Shown piece by piece: positions 1 to 6,119 of a stretch of DNA of 64,000 nucleotides. Numbering within the stretch: position 1 is the stretch's first letter; each line of letters opens with the position of its first letter. The DNA is taken from positions 62,001 through 126,000 of IMG/VR virus record IMGVR_UViG_3300036719_006047; one strand, 5' to 3'. The position numbers and the translations under genes are program-made. The notes below the pieces were generated by a model. That model ran no database searches, was not told where the DNA came from, and was given only the letters and a program-made list of their open reading frames with translations. This DNA comes from a virus.

Positions 1-2
1 CC

Positions 3-653
3 GCTTGCTCCATCCCTTACCTCGAAAAACATACTTTATCGGAGGACTGGACAGGAGGCTTCATGGGGCGATGGCTCGTTTTCTACGGTATGCGTGAACG
101 GTATGATGCAAATCCCGTAGGCGACGACAGCATGGTTCCCCTTCTGAAAGAAGGCTTGCAGTCTCGCGCGCAAACAGCTTCTGCAGGCTTCTGCAAAGGC
201 TTGACGCCCGAAGCTCAGGAGCTTTGGGATGAGTGGTACAAAGACATCGTTCACCGCAGACTGCCCAACAACATCGTGGGCATCCGTTCTCGAGCGCCGA
301 CTATCGCGAGAAAGCTGTGTCTTGTTCTGGCTTGGGATTACGGACTGGCTCGCGAAGGCGCCCCTTGGGATCTCGATGTCGACATTTTGCGCCCCGCCAT
401 TGCGATCACTGAGCTTCACGTAAAGAGCTTGGTCGACCTTTCCTCGATGATCGCGGAGCACGCTGACGCACGAATGCGTAGATCTGTCATCGACGCCGTG
501 GAATGCGTCGGAGGCGTTGCTACTCTGGGCGAGATTCTCTCTCACTTGAAGATGAGAAAACGCCCTGTGGTCGAAGTGCTCGATTCCTTGATCGAAGAGG
601 GAAGAATCAAACGAATCAAGACTTCCCTCGGGTACTCATACGAACTTCAATGA
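3..653 (+). CDS. C-terminal part of a DUF3987-like (YfjI-type) replication protein, cut by window edge
   Basis: The frame is open from the first bases of the window, so the N-terminus is probably outside. An ATG at 63 with AGGAGG four bases upstream is an alternative start. The residues just before it (DWTGGF, then MGRW) fit the G-F-x-x-R turn of DUF3987 proteins, so I favour read-through. The LTPEAQELWDEWY segment, the R-x-x-A-x-x-I-A-R-K-L helix and the C-terminal winged-helix-like 60 residues also fit that family. DUF3987 proteins are often fused to primases or helicases in phages and mobile elements. The 3' end overlaps the convergent leftward gene by 38 bp. Confidence 0.55.
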   Translation, partial: ACSIPYLEKHTLSEDWTGGFMGRWLVFYGMRERYDANPVGDDSMVPLLKEGLQSRAQTASAGFCKGLTPEAQELWDEWYKDIVHRRLPNNIVGIRSRAPTIARKLCLVLAWDYGLAREGAPWDLDVDILRPAIAITELHVKSLVDLSSMIAEHADARMRRSVIDAVECVGGVATLGEILSHLKMRKRPVVEVLDSLIEEGRIKRIKTSLGYSYELQ

Positions 654-1224
654 GAGGCAGCAGCCACTTCAGATTGACGGGCTTGAGCGAGCCCGGCTTT
701 GTCGGAACAAGTGGCGTGTAAATCTCTTTTTCCGGTGTGGGCTGCGCCCACTCTCGAAGGGTCTGGATCGCTTGCTTGGGCAAGATGATCCAGGCCTTTG
801 AGCCATTGGCTTCAGGCGTTTCGTAACGGTCTTTGTTTTCGTTGTAGATGACATGCCCCCACGTCCTTGTCTTCAGGCTCTTTGCTTCGAGACCAGACAA
901 GATGCAGTCCGCGATGGCGTCTACGACTTCGACAGGCACCTGAGGGATGTCCACGATGTTCTCCACGGGCTTGGGAGGTCTTCCGAGGGGCAGGACAGGG
1001 AGATCGGGCAACTGCTTTTCGTAAAGCTCAAGCATGTACCGAGAGTAAGCTCGGTAAGCAGAACGAGTTTTGGGGTGCAGAAGGATGACTCCTTTCACTT
1101 GCTCCTCGTCCTCGAAGGTAGTTGAGTTCAAAGCTCTTTCGAGGCAATTGATGTGAGACAAGTAGACTTTGATCGAGTTGTCCTTCATCTGCATCTCTTT
1201 CTTGAGCCATTCTTTGAACTGCAT
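616..1224 (-). CDS. Putative DNA-binding protein with integrase core-binding-like N-terminus
   Basis: This 202-residue protein is the only convincing leftward gene in the window. The start at 1224 follows GGAG with a five-base gap; the frame is open further upstream but has no better start. The first ~70 residues (EWLKKEM, then a helix with SIKVYLSHI and another with TRSAYRAY) resemble the helical core-binding domain of tyrosine recombinases. No R-HxxR-Y catalytic set is visible, so it is not an active integrase by sequence. A 22-bp operator-like site lies 10-31 bp upstream of its start. A repressor or origin-binding role is inferred, not shown. Confidence 0.7.
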   Translation of the reverse strand: MQFKEWLKKEMQMKDNSIKVYLSHINCLERALNSTTFEDEEQVKGVILLHPKTRSAYRAYSRYMLELYEKQLPDLPVLPLGRPPKPVENIVDIPQVPVEVVDAIADCILSGLEAKSLKTRTWGHVIYNENKDRYETPEANGSKAWIILPKQAIQTLREWAQPTPEKEIYTPLVPTKPGSLKPVNLKWLLPLIEVRMSTRGKS

Positions 1225-1233
1225 GGTCACTCC

Positions 1234-1255
1234 GTTAACTGGTTTACGGGATAAC
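1234..1255 (+). promoter_or_regulatory. Operator-like 22-bp site, copy 1
   Basis: The sequence GTTAACTG-N7-GGATAAC lies directly upstream of the leftward gene at 616-1224. An inverted copy at 1393-1414 matches at 18 of 22 positions. The placement fits autoregulation by the leftward gene product, which is inference. Confidence 0.4.
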
Positions 1256-1295
1256 AGAACTCGTTTACCCTGTGTCGCGCTGGTAGTCAAATCAC

Positions 1296-1343
1296 CTGGA
1301 ATAGAAAGACATAGGTACTTCTCCTTATGCATGTCTATTCCAG
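1296..1343. repeat. Interrupted inverted repeat
   Basis: CTGGAATAG plus ACAT (1296-1304 and 1309-1312, split by AAAG) pairs with ATGTCTATTCCAG at 1331-1343. This gives 13 base pairs with a 4-base bulge. It sits in the leader of the leftward gene and could be an operator or an RNA hairpin. Confidence 0.4.
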
Positions 1344-1392
1344 ACTTGTCTCTCTGATTTCAGACAGCGTGCGCAAACGATAACGTACTTCT

Positions 1393-1414
1393 GTTATCCA
1401 GTTATTCAGTTAAC
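1393..1414 (-). promoter_or_regulatory. Operator-like 22-bp site, copy 2 (inverted)
   Basis: Read on the minus strand this is GTTAACTG-N7-GGATAAC, matching copy 1 at 18 of 22 positions. The adjacent 10-mer CGATAACGTA at 1378-1387 recurs at 34565-34574 in the other large noncoding region. GATAAC and GTTATC words flank it. Confidence 0.4.
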
Positions 1415-1444
1415 TACGCCCGGCGCAAGCATCGCGTCGCGTCA

Positions 1445-1735
1445 CGTGCGTGTCGTGCGTGTCGTGCGTGTCGTGCGTGTCGCACGTGTCGTGCGTGTCG
1501 CACGTGTCGTGCGCGTCACGCGTGTCGCACGTGTCGCACGTGACGTGGGAGTCGTACGTGTCGCACGTGACGTAGGGACCGTACGTGTCGCACGTGACGC
1601 ACGTGTCGCACGTGACGTACGTCCACTCCGTACGGCGCGCACGTTACGTACCCGCTCCGTACGGCGCGCACGTAACGTGCATGCACGTACGCCCACCGTA
1701 CGTCCGCACGGACGTGCGCATGTGTACGTGATAGA
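1445..1735. repeat. Degenerate 9-bp tandem repeat array (CGTGTCGCA-type)
   Basis: About twenty units of a 9-base repeat, CGTGTCGTG / CGTGTCGCA / CGTGACGTA, run almost without gap from about 1449 to 1620. They then decay into two longer units around CTCCGTACGGCGCGCACGT (about 1626 and 1656) and CGTACG palindromes to about 1735. An AT-richer stretch follows at 1745-1790. The period is three codons, so both strands carry long meaningless frames. Iteron arrays next to AT-rich DNA are typical of replication origins or partition sites. That role is inference. Protein-coding is ruled out by the trivial V-R-V-A composition. Confidence 0.8.
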
Positions 1736-1932
1736 AAGGGCCGGAGTTAATCCAAAGAAGGCCAAAAAAATTTTGTTAGACCAAAGAGAGGGTCGATAGG
1801 AACCTTACTGTTTCCGACGGTTTCTGTCGATACCCTCAGTCTCTCAGGGATCGTGGTTGATTCCCGAGAGCGAGGGGTTTGTCCCCCACGGGAGCGTGTT
1901 GTATCGCTCCCTCACATGCCCTTGGAGGCACC
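1736..1932 (+). other. AT-richer spacer and leader upstream of the 1933 gene
   Basis: This region has no plausible gene. It holds an A-tract and T-tract (AAAAAAATTTT near 1766) and two direct GTCGATA words at about 1791 and 1827. The GGAGG-type ribosome site of the next gene starts at 1924. No clear promoter hexamers were found. Confidence 0.4.
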
Positions 1933-2712
1933 ATGTCCGCTGTTCTCCCCGCGCAGGCCTTCGTCGAGACCTCCACCATCACCGTCCCCGTGGACGGCCG
2001 CCAGCGGGTGTTCTTCGGCCACACGGCCGAGGACACGACCCAGTACCTCTGGGTGTTCAAGGCGGGGGGCGCCATCGAGGCGTTCCCCGGGCGCGACCCG
2101 AAGTCGCTGCCCTCGGTCGAGGGGGTCGAGGGCCGCATCCTCGTCCCCCTCACGACGGACAACTTCGGGGTCCAGCCCGGGGCGCGCGGCTCCACGCTCG
2201 TGGCCACCGAGGCGGCCCGCGGCCGCCGCCGCGACGAGCTGCGCGGCCTCGGCACCCCCGCCCCCGCGCCCGCCCCCGCCCCCGTGACCGGCACCCCCGC
2301 CGCGGGGCTCGCCTTCGGGGTGCCCCGCGCCCCCACCGCCGCCTCCACGAAGGTCGCCGCGCCGCCCCCGGCGCCCCCGGCGGTCAAGCCCGACGACCCC
2401 CGCGCCGTCGGGCTCTACAAGGGCACGCTGACGATCTCCGCGGCCATCGAGGGGCTCACGTCCGCGGAAATCGTGGCCCTCACGGCCGCGGTGAGGGCGC
2501 TCAAGGAGCGCCACGCGGCCGAGGAGGCGGCGATGGCCGCCGCCGTGGACGGGCTGAAGCAGCTCATGGGCGAGATCCCCGGCGTCGTGACGCCCGTCGC
2601 GCCGTCCGCCCCCGTGGCTCCGTCCGCCTACGACGACGCCACCGCTGACGCCGACGCCGACGACGACATCGGCCTCGACGACGACGAGGCCCCCGTCGCC
2701 GGCGTGGGGTAG
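1933..2712 (+). CDS. Unknown GC-rich protein with Pro/Ala-rich linker and acidic tail
   Basis: This 259-residue protein of unknown function starts at the ATG preceded by GGAGGC. Residues 1-95 look like a compact beta-rich domain. A low-complexity Ala/Pro linker follows (about 105-150), then a helical segment around residues 160-215. The tail ends in a D/A-rich run. GC content is visibly higher than in the 6-35 kb genes. It is first in the group of four GC-rich genes but lacks the repeated leader found before the other three. A strong hairpin follows the stop. Confidence 0.75.
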   Translation: MSAVLPAQAFVETSTITVPVDGRQRVFFGHTAEDTTQYLWVFKAGGAIEAFPGRDPKSLPSVEGVEGRILVPLTTDNFGVQPGARGSTLVATEAARGRRRDELRGLGTPAPAPAPAPVTGTPAAGLAFGVPRAPTAASTKVAAPPPAPPAVKPDDPRAVGLYKGTLTISAAIEGLTSAEIVALTAAVRALKERHAAEEAAMAAAVDGLKQLMGEIPGVVTPVAPSAPVAPSAYDDATADADADDDIGLDDDEAPVAGVG

Positions 2713-2718
2713 CCCCCA

Positions 2719-2752
2719 GGCAGGGGTGAGGGTTTAGGCCCTCGCCCCTGCC
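2719..2752 (+). terminator. Strong hairpin after the 1933 gene
   Basis: GGCAGGGGTGAGGG (2719-2732) pairs with CCCTCGCCCCTGCC (2739-2752) over 14 positions with one G-T, around a TTTAGG loop. It begins 7 bases after the stop codon. There is no T-run after it, so factor-independent termination is uncertain. Confidence 0.5.
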
Positions 2753-2769
2753 CGGTCCGTGACCGTCAC

Positions 2770-2936
2770 GGGCCCGTGCTGACTTCACGCGAGATCGCGT
2801 GAGGTCATCTCGGCCTCGTGGCCGTGCGCTCAAGCTCGTGGTGAGCGAGAGCACAACCCAGCGGAGTGTCTACGCGCCCGCGGACACTTCGCATCACGTA
2901 CGTCACGTACGTGTTTGAGCGGGCATAGGAGCTACC
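2770..2936 (+). repeat. Repeated ~160-bp structured leader, copy A
   Basis: This is the first of three near-identical sequences, each ending at a start codon. Hairpin 1: GACTTCACGCG / CGCGTGAGGTC with a 4-base loop. Hairpin 2 is built on GTGC-GCTC / GAGC-GAGA-GCAC. Hairpin 3 is closed by GTGTC / GACAC. CACGTACGT words follow, then AGGAG as the ribosome site. Copies A and C carry one more 9-base CACGTACGT-type unit than copy B. It may be a 5' UTR control element or a recombination tract that lets the downstream genes be exchanged. Confidence 0.75.
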
Positions 2937-3284
2937 ATGACCTACACCGAAACCCTCGCGGAAAAGGCGGTTGAGGGCCTGGGCATCGGCTTTGGCGGGA
3001 CCTCGCAAGTCTCGCCCGACGTGCTCGGGCAGGCCCTCGCGGGCCAGATCAACAACGGGGGATGGGCGCTCATCGCGCCCGTCTCCCACTGGCAGGACGT
3101 CCTCTTCCGCGCGTGGGAGGGGGATGGGGATTACTGGGAGGACGACGATCGTGAGGCGGCGAAGGCCGCATTCGTGGCGGGGTTCGAGGCTACAATCCTC
3201 GCGCTGGGCCTCAGCCTCGAAGAAGTGTACGCGGCGCAACCGCCGCCTCCGGCCGAGCCCCCTCAGCCTGGGGATCATTGGTAG
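2937..3284 (+). CDS. Unknown 115-aa protein behind leader copy A
   Basis: The start is fixed by AGGAG five bases upstream, inside the conserved leader. The protein is Gly/Ala-rich in its first half and acidic in the middle (GDGDYWEDDDRE). It has a helical stretch near residues 72-92 and a Pro-rich tail. No family is recognised. It does not resemble the other two proteins that share the leader. The GC-rich codon use matches the 1.9-4.9 kb group. Confidence 0.7.
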   Translation: MTYTETLAEKAVEGLGIGFGGTSQVSPDVLGQALAGQINNGGWALIAPVSHWQDVLFRAWEGDGDYWEDDDREAAKAAFVAGFEATILALGLSLEEVYAAQPPPPAEPPQPGDHW

Positions 3285-3297
3285 GCGAGGGGCCTGC

Positions 3298-3455
3298 GGG
3301 CCCGTGCTGACTTCACGCGAGATCGCGTGAGGTCATCTCGGCCTCGTGGCCGTGCGCTCAAGCTCGTGGTGAGCGAGAGCACAACCGGAAGAAGTGTCTT
3401 TGCGCCCGCGGACACTTCGCATCACGTACGTGCTTGAGCGGGCATAGGAGCTACC
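3298..3455 (+). repeat. Repeated structured leader, copy B
   Basis: Second copy of the leader with the same three hairpin positions and the same TTGAGCGGGCATAGGAG end. It is shorter than copies A and C by one 9-base CACGTACGT-type unit before the ribosome site. Changes fall mostly in loops and in the stem-3 interior. Confidence 0.75.
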
Positions 3456-3836
3456 ATGACCGACAAGCCACATCTGTGGCTGGTGGATCCAGCCATCACA
3501 GAGGAGGACCCGTGCGACGAGTCCTCTGAAGAGTCGGAGGAGGACTACGAGCAAGCAAACGAGCTTGCTCGGGGCATTTTCATGCACCTCACGGGTGCCC
3601 TGGGGCACGCCAAGTACGTGTCTCTGTCCCTGCTGGGTCGGGCAGTCGCGACTCGCGTGCTGCTGGGGGAGCAGCTTGCTCCTCGTCTCCTCGCGTTCGC
3701 GTGCGCGTTGAGGTGGCTGGAAGCCCGGCACGGGGAAAGCCCCGTCTCGGACGAGGACTACGCGTTCGCGTCCGACACATGTCGGGCGGCAATGGTCGTG
3801 TTCCTCGCGGAGCACGACGTCACCTCCAGAAGTTAG
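3456..3836 (+). CDS. Unknown 126-aa protein behind leader copy B
   Basis: The ATG lies four bases after the AGGAG of leader copy B. An acidic stretch at about residues 20-38 (CDESSEESEEDYEQ) precedes a mostly helical remainder with several Leu/Ala-rich segments. No known motif was seen. Codon use is slightly less GC-rich than in the flanking genes. Confidence 0.7.
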   Translation: MTDKPHLWLVDPAITEEDPCDESSEESEEDYEQANELARGIFMHLTGALGHAKYVSLSLLGRAVATRVLLGEQLAPRLLAFACALRWLEARHGESPVSDEDYAFASDTCRAAMVVFLAEHDVTSRS

Positions 3837-3860
3837 GCCAGGGGGCCACGAGGCCGAGAT

Positions 3861-4017
3861 GACTTCACGCGATCTCGCGTGAGGTCGTCTCGGCCTCGTC
3901 GCCGTGAGCTCAAGCTCGTGGTGAGCGAGAGCACAACCGGAAGAAGTGTCTACGCGCCCGCGGACACTTCGCATCACGTACGTCACGTACGTGTTTGAGC
4001 GGGCATAGGAGCTACAC
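3861..4017 (+). repeat. Repeated structured leader, copy C
   Basis: Third copy. The loop of hairpin 1 reads ATCT where copies A and B read AGAT, while the 11-bp stem is unchanged. It ends two bases longer before the ATG at 4018. The preceding ~24 bases (after the stop at 3836) are GC-rich with no obvious feature. Confidence 0.75.
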
Positions 4018-4932
4018 ATGACCGCGCTTTACACTGACCCCTACGCAGACCCCTACTCGTTCGCCAAGGCCGCCGGCTGGGAGGGGCAGATTGTGCCCTT
4101 CCCGGGCGAGGACCACTTCCGCACCGTCACGGTGCGGGACGAGACCGTGACGGTCCTCGTCGCTCTCGGGCTCGGGGGCTACTACGCCCCCGTGAACGAC
4201 AAGGGGCAGATCCTCGTCCGGCCCCCCCAGGTGGGGGACCTGCTCCACTACCTCCCCGACATCCTGGGCTGGATGGGCCAGCCCACCAAGCTGCGCCCGG
4301 AGGCGCTGCTGACCCCCGGCTGGGCCAAGACCTGGCCCGGCAAGTACACGGACCAGAACCTTCGGGAGGTCGAGGAGCGGCGGGCCGCCCGTGAGGCGAA
4401 GGCGGTGAAGCCGACCTCCGCGGCGTCGGCCCCCGCCGCCCCGTCCCCGGCCCAGGTCGGTCCGGTGAAGGCGAAGGTGAGCTTCGGCTCGCCGTCGCCT
4501 TCCTCCTCGTCGCCCGCGCTCGACAGCGACTCCGGGCCGTTCTCGGTCGAGGGAACCATCGACATGCACGACACCGGCGTCGTGCAGCCCTCGGTCGAGG
4601 CCACCGCGCCGCCGGCGCCCGCCGCCCCCGTGAAGGCGAAGGTGAGCTTCGGCTCGCCGTCGCCCTCCCCCTCGCCCTCCTCCCCGGCCGCCCCTCCTGT
4701 CCTCGACCCCATCGTGGACGAGAGCGGGCTGTGGTTCCTGCGCCGCGCGGAGATCACCTGGGACCAGTGGTTCCAGGAGGTCGTCGCCTTCGCGGAAGGC
4801 GAAGGCAACCCGTCGCTGATCGCGCACGGGCTCGCCGCGGGCCTGCCGCTCGTGCGGCCGACCGACCCGAACCGGGTCGATTTCCGCAAGAGCAAGTTCA
4901 CCGCCCCGCTCGGGCGGCCCCCGGGCTCGTAG
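4018..4932 (+). CDS. Unknown two-domain protein with duplicated KAKVSFGSPSP linker
   Basis: This 304-residue protein has an N-terminal ~115-residue domain, a long Ala/Pro/Ser linker and a C-terminal ~70-residue domain rich in Trp and Phe. The linker holds two copies of V-K-A-K-V-S-F-G-S-P-S-P-S (near residues 150 and 205), a recent-looking internal duplication at both DNA and protein level. No family is recognised. It may be a flexible bridging or virion-associated protein, which is speculation. It is the last gene before the tRNA array. Confidence 0.75.
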   Translation: MTALYTDPYADPYSFAKAAGWEGQIVPFPGEDHFRTVTVRDETVTVLVALGLGGYYAPVNDKGQILVRPPQVGDLLHYLPDILGWMGQPTKLRPEALLTPGWAKTWPGKYTDQNLREVEERRAAREAKAVKPTSAASAPAAPSPAQVGPVKAKVSFGSPSPSSSSPALDSDSGPFSVEGTIDMHDTGVVQPSVEATAPPAPAAPVKAKVSFGSPSPSPSPSSPAAPPVLDPIVDESGLWFLRRAEITWDQWFQEVVAFAEGEGNPSLIAHGLAAGLPLVRPTDPNRVDFRKSKFTAPLGRPPGS

Positions 4933-4943
4933 TGACCTTGCCG

Positions 4944-4977
4944 ACTGTCAATGCTTGAGCGATCGAGCATTGACAGT
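4944..4977. repeat. Perfect 12-bp palindrome upstream of the tRNA array
   Basis: ACTGTCAATGCT (4944-4955) and AGCATTGACAGT (4966-4977) are perfect inverted arms around TGAGCGATCG. The right arm contains the -35 hexamer of the tRNA promoter. It could be a terminator for the 4018 gene, an operator, or both. Confidence 0.65.
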
Positions 4978-4998
4978 TGGCACAGCCCGCGATACCCT
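4970..4998 (+). promoter_or_regulatory. Sigma-70-type promoter for the tRNA array
   Basis: A consensus TTGACA at 4970-4975 is followed after 17 bases by TACCCT at 4993-4998. The first tRNA starts 13 bases later. The -10 is weak (3 of 6). The perfect -35 and its position make it the most plausible array promoter. Confidence 0.5.
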
Positions 4999-5010
4999 GC
5001 GGGTACTTGA

Positions 5011-5084
<74 letters not shown>

Positions 5085-5096
5085 CTTCTTTGACAT

Positions 5097-5167
5097 TGGG
5101 GCGTAGTGTAATGGTAGCACAAGGGGTTTTGGCCCCCTTGGTCCGGGTTCGAGCCCTGGCGCCCCAG
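5097..5167 (+). tRNA. tRNA-Gln (TTG)
   Basis: The acceptor TGGGGCG pairs with CGCCCCA. The anticodon loop TTTTGGC gives TTG. The leading T is normal for bacterial tRNA-Gln. The T-arm GGGTTCGAGCCC is intact and there is no encoded CCA. Confidence 0.93.
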
Positions 5168-5173
5168 TTTTCG

Positions 5174-5390
5174 TTGGTGCTCCAACGCCCCGTGTGCGCG
5201 GGGCTCCCCTTCGCGGGAAAAGGTGCTTGCTAACCACGCACACGGCGGCAAGAAGCTGGGCGGTCGCTGTCGGTCCGTTTCCAGGGTGGACGCCGTAACA
5301 CTGTCCCACGGTAGCGTGTGGGGCGGATCACGTGCGAACGAGGTCGCACGACGTTTGCCAGCCTTCCTCGTCCTTGCTGAAAAAGGCTGG
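5174..5390 (+). ncRNA. Possible structured RNA between tRNA-Gln and tRNA-Leu
   Basis: This 228-base gap in an otherwise tight tRNA array has no convincing gene but several helices. These are GTTGG/CCAAC (about 5174-5187), CCGTGTGCG (5190-5198) with CGCACACGG (5237-5245), GTGCGA/TCGCAC (about 5331-5348) and CCAGCCTT (5358-5365) with AAGGCTGG (5383-5390). The last ends six bases before tRNA-Leu. It may be one or two RNA genes, or just processing structure. Confidence 0.35.
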
Positions 5391-5395
5391 AATTT

Positions 5396-5479
5396 GCGAG
5401 AGTGGTGGAATAGGTAGACGCGCCGGACTCAAAATCCGGTGACCGGAAGGTCGTGCGGGTTCGATTCCCGCCTCTCGCA
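5396..5479 (+). tRNA. tRNA-Leu (CAA)
   Basis: This is a class II tRNA with a long variable arm. The acceptor GCGAGAG pairs with CTCTCGC. The anticodon loop CTCAAAA gives CAA, reading UUG. No encoded CCA. Confidence 0.95.
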
Positions 5480-5483
5480 CTTC

Positions 5484-5556
5484 GCTGGCGTAGCTCAACT
5501 GGCAGAGCAGCGGTTTTGTAAACCGCAGGTTATCGGTTCAAGTCCGTTCGCCAGCT
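5484..5556 (+). tRNA. tRNA-Thr (TGT)
   Basis: The acceptor GCTGGCG pairs with CGCCAGC. The anticodon loop TTTGTAA gives TGT, reading ACA. It starts five bases after tRNA-Leu, so the two are certainly co-transcribed. Confidence 0.93.
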
Positions 5557-5563
5557 TCTTTTC

Positions 5564-5636
5564 GGGGACGTAGCTCAGTTGGGAGAGCACCTGCTTTGCA
5601 CGCAGGGGGTCACGGGTTCGAGTCCCGTCGTCTCCA
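5564..5636 (+). tRNA. tRNA-Ala (TGC)
   Basis: The acceptor GGGGACG pairs with CGTCTCC (one G-T). The anticodon loop TTTGCAC gives TGC. The T-arm CGGGTTCGAGTCCCG is complete. Confidence 0.94.
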
Positions 5637-5644
5637 TTTTGTTT

Positions 5645-5764
5645 GGCCCTCGCGGTGAGGGTAGGGCAGCGTAGCTCATGAAAGGCTTGACCATCGCCAT
5701 CTCCGTGGTTGGTCAGAAGCCCCTCCGAAGCCCTATCCGTTTGACCGTGAGCCCCGCGAGGGCC
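5645..5764 (+). ncRNA. Structured ~120-nt RNA embedded in the tRNA array
   Basis: The element sits 8 bases after tRNA-Ala and 4 bases before tRNA-Asn, like an RNA gene of the array. Three nested helices are visible. P1: GGCCCTCGCGG (5645-5655) with CCGCGAGGGCC (5754-5764), a perfect 11-bp closure. P2: GGGTAGGGC (5659-5667) with GCCCTATCC (5730-5738), nine pairs with one G-T. P3: GGCTT-GACCA (5684-5693) with TGGTC-AG-AAGCC (5710-5721), ten pairs with a 2-base bulge. It does not fold as a tRNA. Phage T4 likewise encodes stable non-tRNA RNAs (C and D) within its tRNA cluster. Function unknown. Confidence 0.65.
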
Positions 5765-5768
5765 TTTT

Positions 5769-5843
5769 GCCGACATAGCTCAGTGGTAGAGCAGGCGGCT
5801 GTTAACCGCCTTGTCGCAGGTTCGATCCCTGCTGTCGGCGCCA
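5769..5843 (+). tRNA. tRNA-Asn (GTT), CCA encoded
   Basis: The acceptor GCCGACA pairs with TGTCGGC. The anticodon loop CTGTTAA gives GTT. A CCA triplet follows the discriminator at 5841-5843, unlike the other tRNAs here. Confidence 0.95.
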
Positions 5844-5848
5844 CTTCA

Positions 5849-5922
5849 GGGGCGGTAGCTCAGTCGGTCAGAGCACCCGGCTCATACCCGGTATGTCGTG
5901 GGTTCGAGCCCCACCCGCCCTA
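5849..5922 (+). tRNA. tRNA-Met-type (CAT)
   Basis: The acceptor GGGGCGG pairs with CCGCCCT (first pair G-T). The anticodon loop CTCATAC gives CAT. It could be elongator Met or a lysidine-modified Ile tRNA. Sequence alone does not settle this. Confidence 0.9.
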
Positions 5923-5928
5923 CAGTTT

Positions 5929-6012
5929 GCGAGAATGGTGGAACCGGTAGACGCGCTGGATTTAAAATCTGGTGACCGCAAGGTCGTGCGGGTTCGAGCC
6001 CCGCTTCTCGCA
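5929..6012 (+). tRNA. tRNA-Leu (TAA)
   Basis: This is a class II tRNA closely similar to the tRNA-Leu at 5396, so probably a duplication with anticodon change. The acceptor GCGAGAA pairs with TTCTCGC. The anticodon loop TTTAAAA gives TAA, reading UUA. Confidence 0.95.
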
Positions 6013-6019
6013 CACATTC

Positions 6020-6092
<73 letters not shown>

Positions 6093-6119
6093 CACTTTAT
6101 TCGAGGCCAAGGAGGCCGC

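Noticed and set aside
616-1224. Active tyrosine recombinase / integrated prophage
   Set aside because: No R-HxxR-Y residues, and no attachment-site repeats were recognised next to the tRNAs.
1445-1735. CRISPR array
   Set aside because: The repeat is 9 bp without spacers. No repeat-spacer pattern with 20-40 base repeats was seen anywhere in the window.
1442-1799. Long frames on both strands across the 9-bp repeats
   Set aside because: The period is a multiple of three, so any frame stays open. The products are trivial V-R-V-A or R-T-T-R repeats with no ribosome site.
1836-2854. Long minus-strand and alternate-frame ORFs over the GC-rich 1933 gene
   Set aside because: High GC third positions open shadow frames. 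The plus-strand frame has the ribosome site and a normal composition.
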